64,000 bases of DNA from Bacillota bacterium (GTDB taxonomy: Bacteria; Bacillota; UBA4882; UBA8346), in contig JARKQY010000043.1 in assembly GCA_029974635.1 (NCBI GenBank), positions 62,001 through 126,000 of the forward strand, read 5' to 3'. The notes below the pieces were generated by a model. The model was not told the DNA's origin, searched no databases, and saw nothing but the letters and a program-made list of their open reading frames with translations. Below are positions 1 to 7,546 of the stretch, piece by piece (position 1 is the first letter of the stretch; every line of letters starts with the position of its first letter). A program made the position numbers and the translations under genes.

Positions 1-235
1 AGTTTTTGGCTTTGAGGCGGCGTAGCACCGGATCCCAATCCGGGTATACGGCCATGAATTTACCGCCGAAACCCGCCAAAGTCTTTTCAACGGTCGCATT
101 AGTTCCTTCCATAATCCCCAAGGTAGCGGTTAAAGCTGCAATCCCGATGGTTATTCCCAGAACGGTCAAAACAGTCCGTAAGCGGTTGCTTCTTAACGTC
201 GCCACCGAAGCAGCCAAAAGATCGCTTATTTTCAT
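1..235 (-). CDS. MacB-type ABC transporter permease, N-terminal part (cut by window edge)
   Basis: Reading leftward from an ATG at 235 the frame stays open to the window edge (78 codons). The start of the protein reads MKISDLLAASVATLRSN, then a hydrophobic helix with TVLGITIGI. This is the usual opening of MacB/FtsX-family permeases: a short amphipathic stretch, the first membrane segment, then the start of the extracytoplasmic MacB_PCD domain. Its ATG lies 2 bp past the stop of the HlyD-type adaptor, so the two are translationally coupled and probably form one exporter. No ATP-binding subunit is visible; it may lie beyond the left edge. The family is clear, the substrate unknown. Confidence 0.8.
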   Translation of the reverse strand, partial: MKISDLLAASVATLRSNRLRTVLTVLGITIGIAALTATLGIMEGTNATVEKTLAGFGGKFMAVYPDWDPVLRRLKAKN

Positions 236-237
236 CG

Positions 238-1425
238 TCAGTTGCCGCCTCCGACTGTCAGCGGTTGTTTATAACTTTCATCCCGGTTGATGACAATCAC
301 CCGGTCGTAATCGCGAACGGTCCGGTCACTGTAAATAATCACCTGTTCAAAAGGGTTCAGGCCTTTGGTGACTTCCACCCGATCTACACTACTGATTCCG
401 GTTTCCACATAAACCTTGCGGGCTTGATAGATATTATCCCGGATCATCCAGCGCCGTTCAGGTTCTTCATGGGTACCTAGGGTTTCGCTGCAATCCTTTA
501 AAACATAGAGATACTTGCGTTTTTTACCAGACTCCGGACGTACGGAAAAATATTCACGATCCCCGCGTACAGTGGTTAATTCTTCACGAATTGCCTCCAC
601 CGGTACTGTTACGGCCAATTTAGCCCGGCCAACCCGGATACGAACCTGAACGCTGCTCCCGGGAATCAGCTGAACAGTTGAATCAACAACCCGCATTCTG
701 ACCCGTAAATCACTGTAACTGTCATCCGATTTCCTAAGCGGCGGCAATATTTGAGTCACTTCAGCAGCATAAGGGTCGGCAATGGTCCCGTAACTGACCT
801 CCGCCTTATCGCCAATCCCGACCTTTACGCCATCATCGGCGGGGACTTCCGCTTCAACGGATAATTTAGCTTCGTTGATAACTTGGGCAATTTTACTGCC
901 GGCAGATACAGTCTCTCCCAGTTTGGGCAACAGCAACGAAACCCGGCCTTTAATGGGCGAAACCATGGTTAATTCCCGGATTTCCTTTTCCAATTTGCTT
1001 TTCTGCAAATACCGCACCTGCAGCTCGGCTTCAATGAGCTTCAGCCCGTTTGCCGAAAAACCATCGGTTTTTTGAATGGAAAATTTTTGTTCCAAATTTA
1101 AAATATCGGCTTGACATTGGGCGAGCTGCAATTTTTTGTCTTCCGAATCGAAAATAATCAATGTTTGTCCGGCATGAACCGAATCGCCTTCTTTTACTAA
1201 AATAGTCTGCACCTTGGCTTGGGAATTGATATAAAGGTCGCGGATCTCTTCCGCGATAACCCGGCCTGCTGTTTCAACATCATCCATTAAATCGCCGCGG
1301 CTGACTAAAGCCGCTTGAACCCGCGGATAATGCTTTAAAAAATTGCGATTTGCCCTGTATCCAAAATATAAGGCTACCAATGCCAGCAAAAATGATAGCC
1401 CGATTAATATTTGCTTGCGATTCAT
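238..1425 (-). CDS. HlyD/RND-type periplasmic adaptor (membrane fusion protein) of an ABC exporter
   Basis: 395 residues, ATG preceded by GGAGG at a 7-nt spacing. There is one N-terminal membrane anchor (about residues 6-22), then the first half of a biotinyl-lipoyl-like barrel-sandwich domain (about 55-95, with KEGDSVHAGQTL), an alpha-helical hairpin (about 97-145), the second lipoyl half (about 150-180, SPIKGRV and GETVSAGS) and C-terminal beta-barrel domains. This is the layout of adaptors that work with MacB-like permeases, and a MacB-type permease follows 2 bp downstream. It is the first conserved gene after an AT-rich islet that separates it from a YIP1/DUF5696/NHL gene group on the same strand. 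Cargo unknown. Confidence 0.85.
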   Translation of the reverse strand: MNRKQILIGLSFLLALVALYFGYRANRNFLKHYPRVQAALVSRGDLMDDVETAGRVIAEEIRDLYINSQAKVQTILVKEGDSVHAGQTLIIFDSEDKKLQLAQCQADILNLEQKFSIQKTDGFSANGLKLIEAELQVRYLQKSKLEKEIRELTMVSPIKGRVSLLLPKLGETVSAGSKIAQVINEAKLSVEAEVPADDGVKVGIGDKAEVSYGTIADPYAAEVTQILPPLRKSDDSYSDLRVRMRVVDSTVQLIPGSSVQVRIRVGRAKLAVTVPVEAIREELTTVRGDREYFSVRPESGKKRKYLYVLKDCSETLGTHEEPERRWMIRDNIYQARKVYVETGISSVDRVEVTKGLNPFEQVIIYSDRTVRDYDRVIVINRDESYKQPLTVGGGN

Positions 1426-1439
1426 CTGTTTACCTCCGT

Positions 1440-1700
1440 AAAACAGTTATTAATTAGTCAAGAGCTTGCCGTTGGCGAAACTCAAAGAGCTTTGCCGGAT
1501 TGTATGCTGCGCCGTGAAAAGCGGCGACCTGTGTCGTTGCTCGGTCACGCCTAGCATCTCACCACTTTTGACGACGTGAATGAGTATTCAAGAAGCGCAT
1601 CCAATCCGGCAAGATTCATCCCGGCACGCTGAGGAAAAGAAGCGCCGGACTGCATCGTTTGGGGCTGAAAAAGCCACACTTGTCTACGTCCCGTTATTAC
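1440..1700. other. Non-coding stretch with inverted repeats upstream of the adaptor gene
   Basis: No convincing gene is seen between the adaptor start and the small ORF at 1712. The stretch is richer in G and C than the islet to its right. It holds a long-range inverted repeat (TTGCCGGATTG near 1492 and CAATCCGGCAA near 1591) with a smaller hairpin inside (CGCCG/CGGCG near 1511-1527). It could be a structured leader or a palindromic repeat. No known RNA family was recognised. Confidence 0.3.
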
Positions 1701-1711
1701 AGCTATTACGA

Positions 1712-1990
1712 TTAACGCAAGCAAAAACAATAAATTAATTTTCGCCTAATAATAGTGCAAAAAAAAGTAAAATTTAATGATAATAAAACTAAAGAAACCT
1801 CAGTAAAAACCATAGTATGAATTTTGCAAATGAAATGATAAATCCCAACAAGTAATACTATAAAATACGCACAATAATACAATCCTAAAGAGACTGCTTT
1901 GAATTTCACTTCATTATAATAATTATAAAGTGTTTTTGATTCACTATATTTTCCTGCTTTCAATAAACTATTTAAAGCTGAGACTGCCAT
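1712..1990 (-). CDS. Small hypothetical membrane protein
   Basis: 92 residues from an ATG at 1990 that has a GGAGAAG Shine-Dalgarno 6 nt upstream. The protein has a short hydrophilic N-terminus (about 1-32) and two hydrophobic segments (about 33-57 and 62-82), ending in a basic, cysteine-containing tail. I recognise no family. It lies in an AT-rich islet with a putative immunity gene on the same strand, so it may be part of the same toxin-immunity remnant. A spurious ORF cannot be excluded. Confidence 0.4.
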   Translation of the reverse strand: MAVSALNSLLKAGKYSESKTLYNYYNEVKFKAVSLGLYYCAYFIVLLVGIYHFICKIHTMVFTEVSLVLLSLNFTFFCTIIRRKLIYCFCLR

Positions 1991-2080
1991 CAACTACTTC
2001 TCCGCTCTCTATATTTTTAAATGTCTTGTATAATAGAATTGCAAGATCTACAGTAATTCAAGCTGTGTAATATTAAACAA

Positions 2081-2800
2081 CTATTCTCCCCTTAAGCCTA
2101 AAAATAATTTGCCATTTCTTTTTATAAAAGCAGGCCAATCTTCTGTTTGCGGGCCATCAAAATATAGTGTTTCCACATGTGATTTATCAACTTTTTCAAT
2201 TGTTCCTGATACTGGTTCTTTCGGATTAGAATTTACCCACTCTATAATAGATTGAATAATTTCAATTACTTCTGGCCCTTCCATTGTATCCGATGCTATT
2301 AATTTTTCCCTTAATTCAGTGAATAGTTCTCCAATTGAATTGTTTTGAATTAACCTTTTTGTTTCCAAAAACCAAGCATCCGCAACATCGGCTCTCGTAG
2401 TGTCCGGATAAACTGTTGGCAAAGGCAAATTTAAAAAATTCTTTCGTAATTCATTCCATATTTCAATTGGTATAATTATTGGTCCATGTTTAAGCAACTT
2501 CCAACTTGGTGCATATTGAACCTCTTGAAACTCATCAAAATTTTCTTTATCAGGTCTTGTCCAGATTAAATAATCGCTAAATTTGGATATTTTAATATAT
2601 CCGCCCGAAGCGCATCCTGTTGAACCGCATGCATCACATATTTTGACTTGTATAGGATTAACGCCCCATTCAATATCTTTTATTGAATTACAAAGTTCGA
2701 TTCCTTTACAAACTAACTTCGTCCAAGTAAGAGATTTAACTCCTGATGATGAAAAATCAGGCGCCCATTTAACATTTTCAAGACTATCACAATAGACCAT
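2081..2800 (-). CDS. Hypothetical protein, candidate immunity protein of a polymorphic toxin
   Basis: 239 residues if read from the ATG at 2800, chosen because AAAGGTG lies 6 nt upstream and because this ATG overlaps the stop codon (TGATG) of a short remnant frame ending at 2800. The protein is acidic, soluble and without signal peptide. It has a Cys-x-x-Cys-x-x-x-x-Cys-type cluster (CDACGSTGCASGG, about residues 55-67) that could bind a metal, and a helical middle part. I do not recognise the family. The stop/start overlap with a remnant resembling the C-terminal end of a polymorphic toxin suggests an immunity protein. That role is inferred from context only. Confidence 0.55.
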   Translation of the reverse strand: MVYCDSLENVKWAPDFSSSGVKSLTWTKLVCKGIELCNSIKDIEWGVNPIQVKICDACGSTGCASGGYIKISKFSDYLIWTRPDKENFDEFQEVQYAPSWKLLKHGPIIIPIEIWNELRKNFLNLPLPTVYPDTTRADVADAWFLETKRLIQNNSIGELFTELREKLIASDTMEGPEVIEIIQSIIEWVNSNPKEPVSGTIEKVDKSHVETLYFDGPQTEDWPAFIKRNGKLFLGLRGE

Positions 2801-2919
2801 CAGATACACCTTTTGTCTTTTTCAATTTTTAAGGCTCTGCCGTGTTCGACGTAGTTTTGTGGGGGTATTGCGATTAGGTCCGCTTCATGATTCCAACCGT
2901 ACCGGGATCTTTTACGGAG
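2800..2919 (-). pseudogene. C-terminal remnant of a polymorphic-toxin-like protein
   Basis: About 39 codons are open on the minus strand after an upstream in-frame TAA and end with a TGA that overlaps the ATG of the next gene. The peptide contains YGWNHEADLIAIPPQ and ends HGRALKIEKDKRCI. It has no start codon or Shine-Dalgarno of its own. The short basic/aromatic tail and the stop-start overlap with a candidate immunity gene are typical of the last part of a secreted Rhs/WapA/CDI-type toxin whose body has been lost. The exact toxin family is not identified. Confidence 0.4.
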
Positions 2920-3026
2920 TTAATCACCTCTAAGCTGTTTTTAATTTCTCTCAATAAAAAGGTAATGCCGAAAAGGTTTAAAACCTAATCCGCCAAAAAA
3001 TGAACTCCTAATAATAAAACTAACAT
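2877..3026 (-). pseudogene. Small interrupted ORF with a good ribosome-binding site
   Basis: An ATG at 3026 preceded by GGGGAGGA opens a frame MLVLLLGVHFLAD that meets a TAG after 13 codons, then continues in the same frame for about 36 codons (LNLFGITFLLREIKNSLEVI and beyond) to a TAA. With the TAG ignored it would be a roughly 50-residue protein with an N-terminal hydrophobic helix and an amphipathic C-terminus. This fits a small gene broken by a nonsense mutation. It overlaps the toxin-tail remnant in another frame. Function unknown. Confidence 0.25.
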
Positions 3027-3056
3027 GTTGTATCCTCCCCAAATTAATCATCCTAA

Positions 3057-4205
3057 CTATTTCTTAAATGGTTCCTCAAAAGGCCAAACTTCAGGATATT
3101 TATTTTTCCTCGCTTCATCACATGCTTTTTCCCATGCTTCTTTTTCTTCTGATGAGGCATAAATACTAATTCCTGGAGGATATGGCACTTTCTCAGGTTC
3201 AATTAAATCCTCATCAATTTCAATTAGGTCCATATCAATGTTATTTTCTATAATATTTTCGATATAATATAAACCGCTTTCTGTTTTATTAGCCTTGGTT
3301 GTAAATTGAGGCCATAATTCAATATACGGATGATGCCCAATGATAACAGCTTTCTCTAGTTCGCGTGGAATCCCATTCCACCAACAACACCGCCATTCCA
3401 TTCCGCTAATTACATGACCAAATACAGGGTTAATTATTTCTGATGCTTTAAGCCAAAACCTTTTAAGTGTTAGTGGCCATCCAGCTTGTTTCATTACTTC
3501 TTCGTAAAAATCTATAACTATATACCCAAATCTATAGCCTAAATGTGTCGGTCCTAAATCATCAAATGAAATTATTGATACAAACTCAAAAGGCTTATTT
3601 GGATACCATACAACTCCTTCAGTTAAATTATCATACATGAATTGAATAAAATGTTCTTTCCCTGTTTCAGAATATTTATATTTTGGTGGTTCATATAGAT
3701 CGTATCTTCTTGGCATTGCTTCCGGGATCATCAAATCAATCAAATTTATTAACTCTCTTAAGCCATCTTTACGAAGTTTGGAGTCATCATTAAACCACCA
3801 ACTCATACTTATAGATTTTTTATTTTCGCTGGTTTTAAAACTTTCAACCCGTTTTATCCCTGATGGAGTCTGGATAATATCAGCTTGTTCATCAACAATA
3901 ACACCACTGGTACTTTTCGCTATATATTTTGAAGTTGCCATCAATAATTGCATAGCTTTTTTGGGTGAGAATATGGGCTCTAAATTAATTTCAATCATAT
4001 ACTTTATTCCAGGCAGTAAACTGAAAATCTCTGGTTCTATATCTTCTTCATCTACTTCACAAGATTCAGAAATAATAATTTGCCAATCTTTTGATTCATA
4101 AATTAAGAAACTTTCTGATACTTTAAATCCAATCTTCTGAAGATACTCATCCCGAAAATCAATCTTATTAGCTGACCAAATCCGTATGTCATAACTCATA
4201 GACAT
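3057..4205 (-). CDS. Hypothetical soluble protein, possible immunity protein
   Basis: 382 residues, acidic, no signal peptide or membrane segment. Notable parts are MSYDIRIWSANK at the start, a WWFNDDSKLRKDGLRE stretch near residue 135, several tryptophans in the C-terminal half (EWRCCWWNGIP) and a highly charged C-terminus (PEVWPFEEPFKK). The composition (many Trp, Asp, Glu, Tyr) and size are common among immunity proteins of polymorphic toxins, and it sits next to the toxin-tail remnant. I do not recognise the family with certainty. Base composition is more AT-rich than the flanking operon genes, suggesting separate acquisition. Confidence 0.5.
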   Translation of the reverse strand: MSMSYDIRIWSANKIDFRDEYLQKIGFKVSESFLIYESKDWQIIISESCEVDEEDIEPEIFSLLPGIKYMIEINLEPIFSPKKAMQLLMATSKYIAKSTSGVIVDEQADIIQTPSGIKRVESFKTSENKKSISMSWWFNDDSKLRKDGLRELINLIDLMIPEAMPRRYDLYEPPKYKYSETGKEHFIQFMYDNLTEGVVWYPNKPFEFVSIISFDDLGPTHLGYRFGYIVIDFYEEVMKQAGWPLTLKRFWLKASEIINPVFGHVISGMEWRCCWWNGIPRELEKAVIIGHHPYIELWPQFTTKANKTESGLYYIENIIENNIDMDLIEIDEDLIEPEKVPYPPGISIYASSEEKEAWEKACDEARKNKYPEVWPFEEPFKK

Positions 4206-4299
4206 TCAGTCCTTCCAAGCGAATATTAATAGGCTTTCTTATTATTTCTTACAAGGCTGTATATGGCACATCTAGAAAACAGACGAAATCACAAGCGCC

Positions 4300-5115
4300 C
4301 TAAACCGAACCCGCATTCCAAAAAAAGCGCCACAAGACATATCCTGGGCCTTCCACCACCCAGCGCAGCACGATAAATATACCGTAATATACGCCAGCCA
4401 GCATTAATGATTTTAACTTGGTAAAATCGTAATAAACCCGGAACATTGCGGCACTCAACCAGACAACCCAAATACCAAATAAGTCAAATCCCCGGATAAC
4501 CTCCCGCCAAAACAGCCCGATTCGCTCCGCAGTAAAAAAGGAAAGCAAACCAAGACCGACTCCGGGAGTTAAATCACGGATATCAGTAATACTCTTTAAA
4601 CTCAAGGCTCCGACCATAATATACCCTGTAAACTGGCCCAAGGCGATAATCCCCGCTGCCGTGGTGAGAATTCCCAGATAAACCCGGAAGTCCCCCTTAT
4701 GACGGGTAACAGGACTGATACGTTTCATCAGCCAAGCGACGGCTGCCAGCATGAAAACCAAAACCGGCGGAGTGCTTAGCATTCCAAACCATGCCCAGGC
4801 TTTAACAGAGGCCATTGCCTCCGGTAAAGTCGTTTCAAACCCGTTAATATGATCTTTGGCATATAAATAACAAACACTGGGATTGAAAACCAAAATCAAA
4901 TGAAAGACCGCCAGCAGCAGCCCGATCAGTAGGCCGGCCAACCACCAATTCACCCGGTTGATATAGAGCCTCAACTCCCGCGGTTCACTAAATAAAAACT
5001 TAATGAAACCGGTGACTTTTGCCCGCAGATTTCCGGCATCATGTGCCAATCCGGTTTCAATTCCGGGCTTATCCGTATTGTAAATATTTATCTTGGTCAG
5101 ATCCGGCAGATTCAA
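4300..5115 (-). CDS. YIP1-family multi-spanning membrane protein
   Basis: 271 residues from a TTG start with AAAGAGGG 7 nt upstream. After a roughly 50-residue cytoplasmic N-terminus (EPRELRLYINRVNWW) there are five hydrophobic segments, about residues 58-78, 112-134, 147-170, 212-232 and 237-255. This is the pattern of the YIP1 domain in bacterial proteins. It starts 32 bp after the stop of the DUF5696 gene, so the two are in one operon. A similar YIP1-like domain ends the NHL protein at the head of the operon. A structural or transport-supporting role in a membrane complex is inferred; no catalytic motif is seen. Confidence 0.65.
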   Translation of the reverse strand: MNLPDLTKINIYNTDKPGIETGLAHDAGNLRAKVTGFIKFLFSEPRELRLYINRVNWWLAGLLIGLLLAVFHLILVFNPSVCYLYAKDHINGFETTLPEAMASVKAWAWFGMLSTPPVLVFMLAAVAWLMKRISPVTRHKGDFRVYLGILTTAAGIIALGQFTGYIMVGALSLKSITDIRDLTPGVGLGLLSFFTAERIGLFWREVIRGFDLFGIWVVWLSAAMFRVYYDFTKLKSLMLAGVYYGIFIVLRWVVEGPGYVLWRFFWNAGSV

Positions 5116-5147
5116 CTCATTACCCTCTTTGAAATTAATATCACTTG

Positions 5148-7349
5148 TTATTTGGGATAACTGTTATTCCGAATAACTAGATAATTTTCCGGCCCCACTT
5201 GGAACTTGTTAAAAATAAAATGACTCCGTGAATAATTTACTATAACTTGACTGCCATCTTCATATACCGTCAGATATACGTCTTTGTCAAGCCGCTGGTG
5301 ATCGGTGATGGCTTGCATTTGCAATCTACGTAAGTCTTTTTGATAAATTTTGTACTCATCAAAAACTACTGAACTCCAGTCAGCGTAATTACCGCTAAAT
5401 AAGGGATTATATTTGGCATAAACCAATTCCGAGACACGTTTGGCCGTTAAAAACGCATTGGGAACGCCTCCGTATTCAACCATCCGTAAGAACTCCCGTT
5501 GCCCGTCACGTCTTAAATTCACCGGTTCAAAAGAATAAGGAACAATTCCGTGAAAAATAATCGGAGTTAAGGGAACAGCCCGATCGCAATTCTCGGAACA
5601 ACCGGCGGGAAGATTATATATGGCGGAGACTTCTCCAGCTAAATAATCCTCGGCGACAGTGACACCCACTTTTAGAAATTTGGACAGCTCCCGGATTGAA
5701 TCGGATAAGATCCGGGGTGAATTAGCGCCGCTAACCGGATGCCGGGAATCGTAACATGGAATGAAACCCTGGTTGAGTCCGTCGAAAATGAGATGGCCGG
5801 TAATCTCCAGTTTTTTTAATTTCGGTAATTCGTTCCGAATAAACTTGCTCCAGCCAACCTGTTGACAAAGCAGATACTCTTTGCTGCCATACCCAATATC
5901 TATTGGTATTTCCTGCATATCCTTCACGGTGTCATTCCGGTTAAAGCCGTGGCTTTTTTTGAAGGCATAAGTATTGTTAAACTCTAACCCCATGAAGTAT
6001 CCCAATTTTTTGCCGGTAGCCAGCAGTCTTCTAAGGCCTTTCATACCGCCGAATCTGCCGTCAGGCGGAAAATGCCGCGGGTTATCTCCCAAAACACCCC
6101 GGCTGGTCCAACCGACAAGCACCACCTGTAAATCCCTTACACCCATTTTATATAAATGATTTAAAACACCCTCCGCCTGGGAAAAACTGGTCAGAGTTAA
6201 TAGTTTTTCGGTATCTTGATATTGCTCGGCTACACCCATGAGCAAACGCAGCCGGTACCCTGTATCACGCTGTTTGGACTTTAAATATAAATTGGTTTTA
6301 TACTGCCGGCGTTTTTTCTTCAGTATGATCTCCCGGTATTTTGTGGCAATATCTACATAGGATATGCCATTCCGGTCCGCTAAAAAGTAATAATCGACAA
6401 TCCGGTCGCCCTGGTAAAAAATCGGGCTGGCATGCAGCCGGCCATACATATCATAATTGGCCTCCCGGATAATCAACCGCGGCGACACCGTCAGTAAAAA
6501 ATTGTGAGCAGTGATTTGGGTACCGACTTCGGCTTGAAACTGCCCTTGAGAGATTACACTCAGAATTCCCGCATTGGTTTTGACAATCCCGAATAGCGGT
6601 AGATTATAAAAGCTATTCTGGGGACTGCTATAGTCGCTTAAGTTTAAGATCCGCATAAAATAACGGCTTCCCACCGGTTGAGACGACCATTGAAACCTTT
6701 GTCCATAAATACGGGTTGCTTTGTAAGGTGCAGTCAGATGATTAGGAGTGACAATACCACCGCAACCATCGGGTAGAACCGCATAACCATTACTTTGATA
6801 AGGCAGTCCGCCGAAATAAGGCAGAAACCGGATATCTAACAACCGCTTTTTAGGATCAGACAAGGATTTCAGCGGAATATTCACCCGCAGATTGTTGTCG
6901 GATCCCAAGGAATAATAAGCCGTAAAGCTCACCTGAAGATCTCTAAACTTAAAACTGAAAGCGCAGCCTTCCGGAGATGTCGAAAAATCCCGCTCACAAT
7001 TTGGACCGCCACTGAAAGCGGTCTCAATCGAATTGTAATCGGTTGCATACTGGATTATGAATGCCGAGTGAAAGGCGTTTGTCCAGTATTGATCCGGTTT
7101 TTGATTCAAAACCGGCAGCGAATCCCAGGTTTGACCGTTCCGGTGGTCAACAACCCGGCATAAGCCATAACCGGTATCCACCCATAATGCCAGACGGCCG
7201 TTATCGGATATCTTCAACCAGGCTCCCGGGATATTTCCGGCACCGGACACGTTCAAGCCGGGTAACCAAACGACTAAACATATGCCAAGCACCAAGATTT
7301 TGACGATAAAATGAGATTTTCTTTTTGTAAAATTATTCGACTTAGGCAT
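5148..7349 (-). CDS. DUF5696-type extracytoplasmic protein, likely glycoside-hydrolase-like
   Basis: 733 residues, ATG with GGGAG 8 nt upstream. A hydrophobic segment at about 14-36 serves as signal peptide or anchor. The N-terminal half is beta-rich (carbohydrate-binding or galactose-mutarotase-like). The C-terminal half (about 370-650) reads like a TIM-barrel glycosidase: LVGWTSRGVLGDNPRHFPPD, GRFGGMKGLRRLL, LGYFMGLEFNNT, then a HLIFDGLNQG strand and VGVTVAEDYLAG, with candidate acidic residues at the strand ends. The first Asp/Glu positions resemble clan-D/GH101-type barrels, but the active site is an inference. It lies between two YIP1-containing genes in one operon, suggesting a cell-surface glycan role. 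Confidence 0.7.
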   Translation of the reverse strand: MPKSNNFTKRKSHFIVKILVLGICLVVWLPGLNVSGAGNIPGAWLKISDNGRLALWVDTGYGLCRVVDHRNGQTWDSLPVLNQKPDQYWTNAFHSAFIIQYATDYNSIETAFSGGPNCERDFSTSPEGCAFSFKFRDLQVSFTAYYSLGSDNNLRVNIPLKSLSDPKKRLLDIRFLPYFGGLPYQSNGYAVLPDGCGGIVTPNHLTAPYKATRIYGQRFQWSSQPVGSRYFMRILNLSDYSSPQNSFYNLPLFGIVKTNAGILSVISQGQFQAEVGTQITAHNFLLTVSPRLIIREANYDMYGRLHASPIFYQGDRIVDYYFLADRNGISYVDIATKYREIILKKKRRQYKTNLYLKSKQRDTGYRLRLLMGVAEQYQDTEKLLTLTSFSQAEGVLNHLYKMGVRDLQVVLVGWTSRGVLGDNPRHFPPDGRFGGMKGLRRLLATGKKLGYFMGLEFNNTYAFKKSHGFNRNDTVKDMQEIPIDIGYGSKEYLLCQQVGWSKFIRNELPKLKKLEITGHLIFDGLNQGFIPCYDSRHPVSGANSPRILSDSIRELSKFLKVGVTVAEDYLAGEVSAIYNLPAGCSENCDRAVPLTPIIFHGIVPYSFEPVNLRRDGQREFLRMVEYGGVPNAFLTAKRVSELVYAKYNPLFSGNYADWSSVVFDEYKIYQKDLRRLQMQAITDHQRLDKDVYLTVYEDGSQVIVNYSRSHFIFNKFQVGPENYLVIRNNSYPK

Positions 7350-7369
7350 CTATCGCTCCCAGAATCTAA

Positions 7370-7500
7370 TAATACAATCTTTACTTAGATAGGATTAACG
7401 GGATTATTCATATTAAGCTTCGCTTAAACTAGCATTGTAATCTTCTTTTTACAGATCTTTATCCTATAAATCCCGTTAATCCCGTCTAATAATGCTCTTT
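7370..7500. repeat. Dispersed GGATTTACAGGATT-type intergenic repeat (copy 1)
   Basis: The gap between the NHL and DUF5696 genes holds TTAGATAGGATTAACGGGATT and, about 90 bp on, the opposite-facing TAAATCCCGTTAATCCCGTC. Together they form an imperfect long inverted repeat. The same word family recurs at 33.5-33.7 kb and 61.95-62.45 kb. It interrupts the operon between two genes that otherwise look co-transcribed. Confidence 0.6.
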
Positions 7501-7546
7501 TTATTTTGTTTCTTTCCATTATACAAGACTTTAGATTCAGAGCCTA

